Source: Closterium sp. NIES-65 (lineage: Eukaryota; Streptophyta; Zygnematophyceae; Desmidiales; Closteriaceae). Taken from it: DNA of 64,000 nt. Below, piece after piece: positions 47,105-57,275 of this stretch; position 1 is the first letter of the stretch, and each line of letters begins with the position of its first letter. The notes beneath the pieces are model-generated. The model was not told the origin of the DNA, did no database searches, and saw nothing but the letters and a program-made list of their open reading frames with translations. The position numbers were made by a program, and so were the translations under genes. The DNA lies in contig CANXME010002492.1 of assembly GCA_948144175.1 (NCBI GenBank), forward strand, positions 144,982 to 208,981, in the 5' to 3' direction.

Positions 47105-48225
47105 GTGCATCTCCGTGCGTGCATCCCCGTGCGTGCATCCCCGTGGGTGCATCCCCGTGCGTGCATCACCGTGTGTGCATCACCGTTTGTCCATCACCGT
47201 GTGTGCATCCCCGTGTGTGCATCACCGTGTGTGCATCCCCGTGTGTGCATCCCCGTGTGTGCATCACCGTGTGTGCATCACCGTGTGTGCATCACCGTGT
47301 ATGCATCACCGTGTGTGCATCACTGTTTGTGCATAACCGTGTGTGCATCACCGTGTGTGCATCACCATGTGTGCATCACCGTGTGTGCATCCCCGTGTGT
47401 GCATCCCCGTGTGTGCATCACCGTGTGTGCATCCCCGTGTGTGCATCACCGTGTGTGCATCCCAGTGTGTGCATCACCGTGTGTGCACCCCCGTGTGTGC
47501 ACCCCCGTGTGTGCACCCCCGTGTGTGCACCCCCGTGTGTGCACGCCCCCGTGTGCGCATCCCCGTGTGCGCATCCCCGTGTGCGCATCCCCGTGTGCGC
47601 ATCCCCGTGTGCGCATCCCCGTGTGCGCATCCCCGTGTGCGCATCCCCGTGTGTGCATCCCCGTGTGTGCATCCCCGTGTGTGCATCCCCGTGTGTGCAT
47701 CCCCGTGTGTGCATCACCGTGTGTTCATCACCGTGTGTGCATCCGTGTGTGCATCAGTGTGTGCATCCGTGTGTGCATCCCCGTGTGTGCATCCCCGTGT
47801 GTGCATCACCGTGTGTGCATCACCGTGTGTGCATCAACGTGTGTGCATCACCGTGTGTGCATCACCGTGTGTGCATCACTGTGTGTGCATCACCGTGTGT
47901 GCATCACCGTGTGTGCATCACCGTGTGTGCATCACCGTGTGTGCATCATCGTGTGTGCATCACCGTGTGTGCATCACCGTGTGTGCATCCCCGTGTGTGC
48001 ATCACCGTGTGTGCATCCCCGTGTGTGCATCCCCGTGTGTGCATCCCGGGTGTGCATCACCGTGTGTGCATCCCCGTGTGTGCATCACCGTGTGTGCATC
48101 CCCGTATGTGCATCCCCGTGTGTGCATCACCGTGTGTGCATCACAGTGTGTGCATCACCGTGTGTGCATCACCATGTGTGCATCCCCGTGTGTGCATCAC
48201 CGTGTGTGCATCACCATGTGTGCAT
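47105..48225. repeat. 14-bp minisatellite array
   Basis: About 80 copies of GTGTGTGCATCACC with CATCCCC and CACCCCC variants. A block near 47550-47650 has GTGTGCGCATCCCC. The 14-bp period is not a multiple of three, so the long Cys/His/Val-rich frames are artefacts. It probably lies in an intron of the TBC gene, upstream of the exon ending at 48855. Confidence 0.92.
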
Positions 48226-48407
48226 GCGTTTATATCAATGTGCATGTGCTTGCATATGTCATGTGCATTCATGTGTGAGAATGCCTGTGAATGCCCGTGT
48301 GTGTGACTTCCCCTATGTGTGAATGCCCGTTTGTGTGAATGCCCGTTCGTGTGAATGCCCGTTCGTATGATTGACGATGTGTGCCCCTGTAGCCCCCACA
48401 CACACAG

Positions 48408-48855
48408 CTGCAAGTGCGCATGTACCAGCTCACCCACCTGCAGTGCGCATGTACCAGCTCACCCACCTGCAAGTGCGCATGTACCAGCTCACCCACCTGC
48501 AAGTGCGCATGTATCAGCTCACCCACCTGCAAGTGCGCATGTACCAGCTCACCCACCTGCAAGTGCGCATGTACCAGCTCACCCAGCTGCAAGTGCGCAT
48601 GTACCAGCTCACCCAGCTGCAAGTGCGCATGTACCAGCTCACCCAGCTGCAATTGCGCATGTACCAGCTCACCCAGCTGCAAGTGCGCATGTACCAGCTC
48701 ACCCAGCTGCAAGTGCGCATGTACCAGCTCACCCAGCTGCAAGTGCGCATGTACCAGCTCACCCAGCTGCAAGTGCGCATGTACCAGCTCACCCACCACT
48801 CATCCACACTCTGCCACGCGTGCGTGCCTTCTTCGAACACCTCGACATCAAACCC
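48408..48855 (+). CDS. TBC-domain exon with 30-bp repeat expansion
   Basis: After an acceptor (CACACACACAG) come about 13 copies of a 30-bp unit (GTGCGCATGTACCAGCTCAC plus CCACCTGCAA), then LIHTLPRVRAFFEHLDIKP and a donor (AACCC/GTATGA). MYQLTHL followed by L-P----FE---I-P is the TBC-domain helix preceding the catalytic-domain end, so the unit itself was born from TBC coding sequence (VRMYQLTHLQ). The first unit is 29 bp and the last junction changes frame, so how far the array is translated is unclear. The acceptor might lie inside the last unit (TACCAG). Confidence 0.6.
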
Positions 48856-48865
48856 GTATGACACA

Positions 48866-49420
48866 CCCAATGCCACGCTATGCCATGCCACGCTATGCCA
48901 TGCCACGCTATGCCATGCCACGCTATGCCATACCACGCTATGCCATGCCACGCTATGCCATGCCACGCTATGCCATGCCATGTTATGCCATGCCACTCTA
49001 TGTCATGCCACGTTATGCCATGTGCCACACTATGCCATGCCACGCTATGCCATGCCATGTTATGCCATGCCACTCTATGTCATGCCACGTTATGCCATGT
49101 GCCACACTATGCCATGCCACGCTATGCCATGCCACGCTATGCCATGCCACTCTATGCCATGCCCTGCTATGCCATGCCACGCTATGCCATGCCATGCTAT
49201 GCCATGCCACTCTATGCCATGCCACGCTATGCCATGCCATGCTATGCCATGCCACTCTATGCCATGCCACGCTATGCCATGCCACGCTATGCCATGCCAC
49301 ACTATGCCATGCCACGCCATTCTATGCCACGCTATGCCATGCCAGGCTATGCCATGCCGCGGCCCACACTATGCCATGCCACGCCATGCCATGTCATGCC
49401 ATGCTATGCTAGCCGACGCC
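48866..49420. repeat. 15-bp ATGCCATGCCACGCT satellite
   Basis: Tandem ATGCCATGCCACGCT and ATGCCATGCCACTCT copies with longer-range duplication of a block of about 75 bp (near 48960-49110). Starts a few bases after a splice donor, so it is intronic. Confidence 0.9.
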
Positions 49421-49767
49421 GGGCCATGCCATACCTGTTCTTCTGATGTGTCTCAGCTATTGTGTTCAATCACCATGCCTCACAACACCATGCTCTCTTC
49501 AGCTTTGACACGGCATCCCAACACTACAGCAACCACTATTCTTTTCATCGTTGTTCCCCTCTCCCCTCACCCCATGCACTCCACCCCCCGCCACGGCCCA
49601 CCCCAACATCACCTTACCACCTCCAATCCACCCCTTCCCCTCCGCTCACTTGCTTGCCATTCTCTGCCACCTCTGTGGGCTCCAGAAACTTGCATCCCTT
49701 TTCCCCATCCAACCCGCTTCCTCCACTCTCTTGGTGTCTCTCACTCCGTCAGTGCCAATCTCGTGTC

Positions 49768-50030
49768 CCTGTGCTTGCCTCTATCCTCGTGTCCCTGTGC
49801 TTGCCTCTATCCTCGTGTCCCTGTGCTTGCCTCTATCCTCGTGTCCCTGTGCTTGCCTCTATCCTCGTGTCCCTGTGCTTGCCTCTATCCTCGTGTCCCT
49901 GTGCTTGCCTCTATCCTCGTGTCCCTGTGCTTGCCTCTATCCTCGTGTCCCTGTGCTTGCCTCTATCCTCGTGTCCCTGTGCTTGCCTCTATCCTCGTGT
50001 CCCTGTGCTTGCCTCTATCCTCTTGCCTCC
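49768..50030. repeat. 26-bp minisatellite
   Basis: About 10 near-identical copies of a 26-bp unit (CTCGTGTCCCTGTGCTTGCC plus TCTATC). Intronic by position, and the period is not a multiple of three. Confidence 0.92.
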
Positions 50031-50084
50031 GTGTGCTTCCCTCACTTTCATCCACCCCCTTTCTTCCGCCCCCTTGGTGCCTCT

Positions 50085-50175
50085 CATCTCTCATTTCTCA
50101 TCTCTCATTTCTCATCTCTCATCTCTCATTTCTCATCTCTCATCTCTCAAGTCTCATCTCTCGTCTCTCATCTCG
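50085..50175. repeat. TCTCATCTCTCATTT pyrimidine tract
   Basis: Tandem CTCAT-type repeats immediately upstream of the acceptor for the exon at 50187, so it doubles as a polypyrimidine tract. Confidence 0.75.
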
Positions 50176-50186
50176 CATCACGGCAG

Positions 50187-50236
50187 TGGAGCAGGCCACG
50201 CCAATTGTCTTCAAGCTCGCCATCGTTCTCCTGCAG
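50187..50236 (+). CDS. TBC-domain exon (VFKLAIVLLQ helix)
   Basis: Acceptor CACGGCAG and donor CTGCAG/GTATCT. The frame reads EQATPIVFKLAIVLLQ, matching the late TBC helix whose family pattern is EG---IF+-ALALL. This is the conserved hydrophobic helix near the end of Rab-GAP domains. The 50-bp exon joins in phase to the one at 50488. Confidence 0.65.
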
Positions 50237-50487
50237 GTATCTTCCCTCTTACCTCCTCGCACCTCGCACCTCATCCCACCTCCTACCATCTCTTGCCATG
50301 CATCTCTCACCCACTTCCCATCACCCACCTCTCCTCTCCTCCCACAAATCCCCTCATACTTCCCATTCTCCTCCCCCCCGTCCCTTTCCCCTGCTCTTCC
50401 TCCCAGTTCCCCCCCCCTGTCCCCTCCCCCCGACCCCTCCCCCGGTCCCCTCCCCCTTTCAACTTCCCACATCCCCTCCCACACCAG

Positions 50488-50557
50488 GTGGGCCGGCGGC
50501 AGCTGCAGCAGTGCCCGGAGATGGAGCACGCCATGTGCCTACTGCGCACAACTAAAA
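50488..50557 (+). CDS. TBC-domain exon (post-ALALL segment)
   Basis: Acceptor CACACCAG and donor ACTAAAA/GTGCC. It reads VGRRQLQQCPEMEHAMCLLR, matching the TBC stretch after the ALALL helix (L-----FE-L+--L+). Phase with the next exon (51023) is off by one as drawn, so the exact donor is uncertain or there is a frame error. Confidence 0.6.
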
Positions 50558-51022
50558 GTGCCTCACTTCACCACCTCATACCACACAGCCCCTCTCTGTA
50601 CATCATGGTACCCCACATTCCCTCAAAGTGCCTCACGAGTTTTCAAGCGTGCGAGCTGGTTGGAGATTGTAGGTCTCTTTGGCTCGTCAGATATGGAATG
50701 CTTCAAATATGCAATATGATTTTACTTTTGTATTTGAAATCGCATCCACCCATTCCACGGTCACACATGTTCTCTCCTCGCACCTCACCTCACCTCACCT
50801 CTCTCTCACGCTCTTCAGTGCCTAAGAGCCTTCCTTCAGCTCTGCCTGCACTCCTGTCTCCTGTTTGTATGTGTCCATGCATTTCTGTGTGTGTCCATGT
50901 GCATGTTTGTGTATGTATCTGTGGTTGTGTTTTTGTTTGTGTGTGCGCGCGTGTGTGCGTGCGTATGTGTGAGTGCGTGCATGTGTCTCCTCTGACGTGC
51001 ATGTGTGCATGCATGGTACCAG

Positions 51023-51740
51023 GCGGTGAGCGAGGAGGAGATGGAGGAGCTGGTGTGCAAGGCCGTGCGGGTGGAGCTGGTGTGCAAGGCCGTGCGGGTG
51101 GAGCTGGTGTGCAAGGCCGTGCGGGTGGAGCTGGTGTGCAAGGCCGTGCGGGTGGAGCTGGTGTGCAAGGCCGTGCGGGTGGAGCTGGTGTGCAAGGCCG
51201 TGCGGGTGGAGCTGGTGTGCAAGGCCGTGCGGGTGGAGCTGGTGTGCAAGGCCGTGCGGGTGGAGCTGGTGTGCAAGGCCGTGCGGGTGGAGCTGGTGTG
51301 CAAGGCCGTGCGGGTGGAGCTGGTGTGCAAGGCCGTGCGGGTGGAGCTGGTGTGCAAGGCCGTGCGGGTGGAGCTGGTGTGCAAGGCCGTGCGGGTGGAG
51401 CTGGTGTGCAAGGCCGTGCGGGTGGAGCTGGTGTGCAAGGCCGTGCGGGTGGAGCTGGTGTGCAAGGCCGTGCGGGTGGAGCTGGTGTGCAAGGCCGTGC
51501 GGGTGGAGCTGGTGTGCAAGGCCGTGCGGGTGGAGCTGGTGTGCAAGGCCGTGCGGGTGGAGCTGGTGTGCAAGGCCGTGCGGGTGGAGCTGGTGTGCAA
51601 GGCCGTGCGGGTGGAGCTGGTGTGCAAGGCCGTGCGGGTGGATCTTGTGTGCAAGGCCATGCGGGTGAATCTGCCCTTTGAGAGCCTGCTGCGACCCACT
51701 CCCCACACCGTGCTGCGACCCACTCCCCACACCGTGCTGC
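51023..51740 (+). CDS. TBC C-terminal exon with 23 tandem 27-bp units
   Basis: After the acceptor ATGGTACCAG the frame reads AVSEEEMEELVCKAVRV, fitting the TBC ending EEEMDELV-KA-. The unit ELVCKAVRV (27 bp) is then repeated: 22 copies that look identical, and a 23rd variant (DLVCKAMRV), 51047-51667. It continues as NLPFESLLRPTPHTVL with a second 27-bp duplication (RPTPHTVL). The frame is preserved throughout. If translated, the last helix of the GAP domain is lengthened by about 200 residues. The 3' end is approximate. Confidence 0.6.
51047..51667 (+). repeat. 27-bp coding minisatellite, 23 units
   Basis: Unit GAGCTGGTGTGCAAGGCCGT plus GCGGGTG. The copies look identical across 594 bp, so homogenisation or expansion is recent. 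Confidence 0.95.
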
Positions 51741-52021
51741 CTCTGCACGTGCATCGAAACACATTCACTCCCTTCCTCTCCACCTGCACTCCCTATCTCG
51801 TTTCACACCTCAGCGTGCATTACCATCGCCTCCACTCTTCCCTCCCTCTTGAACTCTCCCTAAACTTCTACATGTTTGCACCATTTCTCATATGACTCAT
51901 TCCCTCCCCCTCAGATCCTCTTCCTTTTTCTTTATCTCCCTTCCCCAAACGCTCTCTCACTTTCTCATGCTGTCTCCTACCTGCCTCTCCCCGCCCCTTC
52001 CCTCCTCACCTGGTCGCCCAG

Positions 52022-52215
52022 AGTACGATCTGCTGGCAAGGGGAGGCGGCAGCGGCAGCAAGGGACGTGCAGGCAGCAAGGGACGTGCAGGCAGCAAGGG
52101 ACGTGCAGGCAGCAAGGGACGTGCAGGCAGCAAGGGACGTGCAGGCAGCAAGGGACGTGCAGGCAGCAAGGGACGTGCAGGCAGCAGCAGAGGCGAGTGA
52201 GGCGGCAGCGCTGTC
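52022..52215 (+). CDS. Candidate exon of the TBC gene with 18-bp repeats
   Basis: Acceptor (GGTCGCCCAG) and donor (GCTGTC/GTGAGG). The array GCAAGGGACGTGCAGGCA, about seven copies of 18 bp, is open in several frames. The frame ARDVQA ... AAAEASEAAALS is helical and alanine-rich, and downstream RQQVEARLCHATLVRAAR resembles a coiled coil. Many Rab-GAPs have a coiled coil after the TBC domain, so I favour this frame, but that is inference. Confidence 0.4.
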
Positions 52216-52641
52216 GTGAGGAGCCAACCGGCAGCAGGTGGAGGCGCGGCTCTGCCATGCCACGCTCGTGCGTGCTGCCAGGAGAGACAAAGGGATGGGG
52301 GGACGAGGGTGGGGGAGGGGGAGTCGTGTTTAGAGTCGACTCAAAACACGGCTCTGCCATGCCACGCTCGTGCCTGCTACCATGATAGGGGGGGGGAGGG
52401 GGGGGGAAGAGGGGGATGGGGGGAGGGAGGAAGGGGGAGAGGGAGGGGCTGGATGAGGGAGTTTTATTGCAGTGTTGATGCCTGTCCAGCCATTTCTTTC
52501 CATGGACAATGCAAGGACTCGCATCCTCTCCTGCTGTACGCGCATGCTCTCATACACTACATTCACCCATGCATGCATACCCTTTCTTTCCCCTCGCTGC
52601 TCTCCTCCCCTCCCACCAAACCAAATCAATCACCACGGCAG

Positions 52642-52696
52642 GGCCATCAAGCAAGGCGAGCGCCAGGCAGCCCACATCACATCACAGCTGCCCTGA
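52642..52696 (+). CDS. Candidate short exon, end of the TBC gene or spliced onward
   Basis: Acceptor CACCACGGCAG is followed by AIKQGERQAAHITSQLP and a stop codon. Charged and helical; no family recognised. It could be a terminal exon or could splice before the stop to the frame at 53.2 kb. Confidence 0.3.
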
Positions 52697-52849
52697 CCGA
52701 CTCCACCTCGTGCCACCGCTCGTCCTCCTCCCCTCCCGCGTGCCCACCACCACACGCTGTTACGAAGCCCCTCACTTGCTCACCCCGCTACCACCATCCA
52801 TGCCTCTGTCTCGCATGCTGCGTTGCACATGGGTAATGGGGTAGGAGGA

Positions 52850-53457
52850 GCTGCAGAGAGGAGTGATGAAGGCAGGGTCACAGGGGACCGAAGTGAAGGA
52901 TGGGTGGTGAGTGGCCGGGCTGGCGGGGACGGCTGTTTGCTGTTGAATGGTAGTGGGGCGTGGGGGCTTGAAAGCTCAAGAGTTGAGCACTTGGAGGGAC
53001 GGCGGCCCTTGGAGGGCGGTGAGGGAGAGGAGAGAGCGTGTGAGGAGGAGGGAGTGTGTGAGGAGGAGGGAGTGTGTGAGGAGGAGGGAGTGTGTGAGGA
53101 GGAGGGAGTGTGTGAGGAGGACCTACCACTGGTGGACACAGTGCAGCGGTGGGAGGAGCGGGGTGGCAGTGGTGGGAAGGGGAGCGGGAGGAAGGGGGGG
53201 GCAGCACTGTGGAGGCGCTGAGAGCAGTGAGAGCAGCGCAGCAGGAGTGGGTGCAGGTGGGGCTGGCACTGGCACTGGCGGAGAGGCAGGTGGCCTGCCG
53301 CCTCGACATGGGATGGGAGCGTCTGCCAGCGACCCTTGAGGCGCGCTGGGAGCTGTCATGGGTGGCGGGGCGCATGAGGTGGTGGTTGTGGAGGAGGTGG
53401 GGGGCTGTGTGGGGGAGAAAGCAGCATATGGACGTGTGGCAGCATGCACCAGTATGA
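52850..53457 (+). CDS. Candidate C-terminal exon, helical, unknown family
   Basis: The first part is open from about 52.85 kb and includes five 18-bp units encoding CEEEGV (about 53038-53118). In another frame, after a G-run near 53195, it reads VEALRAVRAAQQEWVQVGLA, then RLDMGWERL, and stops at 53455-53457. A one-base change in the G-run, or a splice site there (GGGGGGCAG), would explain the frame switch. The sequence after the stop is AT-richer and UTR-like, so this probably ends the gene that contains the TBC exons. Confidence 0.4.
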
Positions 53458-54060
53458 TGCATGGAAGAGATCATGAGTCATGAGTTGAAATTGTCTCTCA
53501 ACCATGCCTCGTGGTTGTGTCCTTGTTGAAATTGCATGACTTCACCAGGCTTGAGGCTTTGTTGTATTATTGCTGCACTGTTGTAATTCCATGTTTACAG
53601 CCACGGGTTAGGGAGGGGGGTTTGCCAATGTGCACTAATTTGGGGTATTATGGCCTGTAATTTCCACGCACATCTCGTTTTGACGAAATTGATCGGAAGT
53701 TGGTCTGGAAGTTAAAGCCCGAGTACCGCATGGTTTTTTCAAGTTCAAGATTCTTGCCCAAAAACAGGGTTACCTTACTTTGTTTGAGAGAACTCTCGCG
53801 AGTCTGGGCCAACGCCTTGCGACACTCCCTCCTGATTGGCTTTTGTGCTCAATCGCAGAACTGAACCCCTCGTTGCTCACTCTGCTACGATGTTCTCCTC
53901 TCACATACCTTGAACACCTAGTTGTACTCATAGTCTGCCTAGCTCATTGCCGTAAGTAGGAAGCGCAAGCCAGTGCGGCAAAAGCTAGAACCCATAACGG
54001 TTTTTTTTACGGCAACTCACGTCACCACACTGTCGCGCCAATAGCTAGGCAGCTCAATCC
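53458..54060. other. Likely 3' UTR and intergenic sequence
   Basis: TG-rich, AT-richer sequence including TGTTGTAATTCC near 53580, plausible as the 3' end of the plus-strand gene. No other gene is visible to about 54.06 kb. Confidence 0.4.
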
Positions 54061-54077
54061 TAGTGTCACACACGATT

Positions 54078-54107
54078 TATATTTTTATATATATATATAT
54101 ATATATT
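54078..54107. repeat. TA microsatellite
   Basis: Run of alternating TA (about 20 bp) after ATTTATATTTTT, in otherwise GC-rich DNA. Confidence 0.85.
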
Positions 54108-54109
54108 TG

Positions 54110-54540
54110 GCGTTGCACGTTACTCACACGGAACTTTCGTTCTACCGTACCAACACACAAACGAGTGCCCCACGTTTCCCGCGCTTCGTCAAAGGTGCTC
54201 CCCCTCGCCACTCGCGCCTGCTTTCGTCAATCGCGCCTGCCCGGGTTAGCGTGCTTCCCCTCGTCACCCGCTCTCCTCCCCGGCATCTGTCCTCTCGACC
54301 CCTCGTCGCGCGCTTTCCCCCTGTCACGCGCGTTTCCCCTCGTCACGCGCTCTCCTCCCCTCGTCCCGTGCTCAACCATTCACTCACGCTCCAGGGTAGA
54401 TCACCCGTTGAAACAGACGTCACGCGCAGCAACTCGTTGCCCCAGTTGCTCCTCTAAGCCCTCGCCTCCCGTTGTCGCCTCCGCCACCCCAATCGGACAG
54501 CGTTTTGAACCCCTCTCTGCTCCCCAACCATCCTCCCCCC
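54110..54540. other. No supported gene
   Basis: CGCGCTCTCC-type repeats; a frame is open on the plus strand but shows no motif or clear splice context. Confidence 0.4.
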
Positions 54541-54549
54541 AGCTCTCTC

Positions 54550-56500
54550 CATTCTAACCCCCATCCCCTTCCCTGCTTCCCCCCATCCCCTTCCCTGCTT
54601 CCACCCATCCCCTTCCCTGCTTCCCCCTATCCCCTTCCCTGCTTCCCCCCATCCCCTTCCCTGCTTCCACCCATCGCCTTCCCTGCTTCCCCCCATCCCC
54701 TTCCCTGCTTCTCCCCATCCCCTTCCCTGCTTCCCCCCATCCCCTTCCCTGCTTCCCCCCCATCCCCTTCCCTGCTTCCACCCATCCCCTTCCCTACTTC
54801 CCCCCATCCCCTTCCCTGCTTCCCCCCATCCCCTTCCCTGCTTCCCCCCATCCCCTTCCCTGCTTCCACCCATCGCCTTCCCTGCTTCCCCCCATCCCCT
54901 TCCCTGCTTCCCCCCATCCCCTTCCCTGCTTCCCCCCATCCCCTTCCCTGCTTCCCCCCATCCCTTCCCTGCATCCCCCCCCATCCCCTTCCCTGCTTCC
55001 CCCCATCCCCTTCCCTGCTTCCACCCATCTCCCCTTCCCTGCTTCCACCCATCGCCCTTCCCTGCTTCCCCCCTATTCCCCTTCCCTGCTTCCCCCCATC
55101 CCCTTCCCTGCTTCCCCCCATCCCCTTCCTGATCTTCCACCCATCGCCTTTCCTGCTTCCCCCCGTCCCCCTTCCCTGCTTCTCCACCCCCTTCCCTGCT
55201 TCCCCCCATCCCCTTCCCTGCTCCCCCATCCCTTTCCCTGCTTCCCCCCATCCCTTCCCTGCTTCCCCCCATCCCCTTCCCTGCTTCCCCCCATCCCCTT
55301 CCCTGCATTCCCCCCATCCCCCCCACCCCCCCCCATCCCCTTCCCTGCTCCCCCCCATCGCCTTCCATGCTCCCCCCATCCCTTTCCTGCATCCCCCCAT
55401 CCCCTTCCCTGCTTCCCCCCATCCCCTTCCCTGCTTCCCCCCATCCCCTTCCCTGCTTCCCCATCCCCTTCCCTGCATCCCCCCCATCCCCTTCCCTGCT
55501 CCCCCCCATCGCTTCCTGCTTCCCCCATCCCCTTCCCTGCTTCCCCCCATCCCCTTCCCTGCTTCCCCCCATCCCCTTCCCTGCTTCCCCCCATCCCCTT
55601 CCCTACTTCCCCCATCCCCTTCCCTGCTTCCCCCCATCCCCTTCCCTGCTTCCCCCCATCCCTTCCCTGCTTCCAACCCATCGCCTTCCCTGCTTCCCCC
55701 CATCCCCTTCCCTGCTTCCCCCCATCCCCTTCCCTGCTTCCCCCATCCCCTTCCCTGCTTCCCCCATCCCCTTCCCTGCATCCCCCCATCCCCTTCCCTG
55801 CTTCCCCCCATCCCCTTCCTGCTTCCACCCATCCCCTTCCCTGCTTCCCCTCCCCCCATCCCCTTCCCTGCTTCCCCCCAATCCCCTTCCCTGCTTCCAC
55901 CCATCGCCTTTCCTGCTTCCCCCCGTCCCCTTCCCTGCTTCTCCAATCCCTTCCCTGCTTCCCCCCATCCCCTTCCCTGCTTCCCCCATCCCCTTCCCTG
56001 CACCCCCCCATCCCCTTCCCTGCTTCCCCCCATCCCCTTCCCTGCTTCCCCCCATCCCCTTCCCTGCTTCCCCCCATCCCCTTCCCTGCATCCCCCCCAT
56101 CCCCTTCCCTGCTCCCCCCCCATCGCCTTCCCTGCTTCCCCCCACCCCTTCCCTGCATCCCCCCCATCCCCTTCCCTGCTTCCCCCCATCCCCTTCCCTG
56201 CTTCCCCCCATCCCCTTCCCTGCTTCCCCCCATCCCCTTCCTGCATCCCCCCCATCCCTTCCTGCTCCCCCCCATCGCCTTCCTGCTCCCCCCCATCCCC
56301 TTCCCTGCTTCCCCCCATCCCTTCCCTGCTTCCACCCATCCCCTTCCCTGTTCCCCTCCCCCCATCCCCTCCCCTGCTTCCCCCCATCCCCTTCCCTGCT
56401 TCCCCCATCCCCTTCCCTGCTTCCCCCCATCGCCTTCCCTGCTTCCCCCCATCCCCTTCCCTGCATCCCCCCATCCCCTGCCCTGCTACCCCACCCTCTG
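54550..56500. repeat. 23-bp minisatellite, about 1.95 kb
   Basis: About 85 copies of CCCATCCCCTTCCCTGCTTC plus CCC, with unit lengths of 20 to 24 bp and common variants (ATCGCC, CACCC, GCATCC). Long open frames on both strands are by-products. It is strongly strand-asymmetric (pyrimidines on the plus strand), a candidate for triplex or R-loop formation. Confidence 0.95.
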
Positions 56501-56561
56501 CCCTGTTCCCACCTGCCCTCCCCATCCATGCCTTTCCTGTATTGCCTTTCCCTTCCCCATG

Positions 56562-57030
56562 TGGAAATAAGAAGTCGCTAGAGCGCAGCGGAAGCTTATG
56601 AATTAACGACGTCCCTACGGCGGGGCTATTGGTCACTCAGAGGTAGCTCTCCTGGCTTGCAACGTGGTGCCAAAGCAGCGGCCGAGGGTAGGCCGGACAC
56701 AAGCTTGAGAATTGTGTAATATGAGCAAGGCATTACATTCTGTTATATAGCAAACGCATAGGGCAAACAGTTACCAAGGCGCAACTGTATAACAGTTGCG
56801 CTGCGTCGCTTGGGTTGCCTTGTTACAGTCGCGCTGGCGAGACTTTTCAGCTTCGGCAAGGGCGGCGGTATCCTGCCGCGCCCCGCAGGTCAGTTTCGCG
56901 TACTGTAGACGATGACTCCTGCTGTCGATTCGACTCTTGAGCTGCCACGCGGGTCGCAACCGCTGTGGTTCGGTTGAGGCCCGTTGACTCGCCACCAGGT
57001 TCAAATCCCTCGCTATGGCGAGCCCCTGTA
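56562..57030. other. LTR-like block with hairpin, unassigned
   Basis: A non-repetitive block between satellites. Read on the minus strand it begins TGTTTACAGGGGCTCG, carries TTGCTATATAACAG as a TATA-like site, and ends TATTTCCACA, so it resembles a solo LTR; but the outer 5-bp flanks (CCCCA and CACTT) do not match. A 10-bp-arm hairpin (GCGCAACTGT, ATA loop) lies at 56779-56801. Confidence 0.35.
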
Positions 57031-57275
57031 AACACACTTCGAACAGTGCACTTATAATAAAAGCATACAAACATATTCTCAACACCCCATCCCTTCTCAA
57101 CCCTTCCCTTCTCAACCCTTCCCTTCCTTTTCATGCCCTCCCTTCCCCCTCACTCCTCACCACACATGCTTTCATCATGTGCGCTTCCTTGTATCCCCTT
57201 GCCGTTGTTCCCTTGCACCTCACACCACCTAACCCATGTTCCTTCACACAATTCTTCTGCCTGCTCCTCTCCTAA

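Noticed and set aside
47105-48300. CRISPR-like array or a real Cys/His-rich protein
   Set aside because: The 14-bp unit has no spacers, and all frames on both strands stay open because of the repeat. It is a minisatellite.
51005-51895. Several other long frames over the 27-bp array (both strands)
   Set aside because: A period of 27 leaves every stop-free frame open. Only the ELVCKAVRV frame continues TBC-like sequence on both sides.
54472-56636. Long Pro/Ser-rich (plus) and Gly/Arg-rich (minus) proteins of about 700 residues
   Set aside because: Both are translations of the 23-bp satellite with variable unit length; no start context, splice site or family motif supports coding.
56630-57020. 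tRNA gene or tRNA-derived SINE
   Set aside because: CACTCAGAGGTAG and GGTTCAAATCC look like A and B boxes but lie more than 300 bp apart, and I could not fold a cloverleaf.
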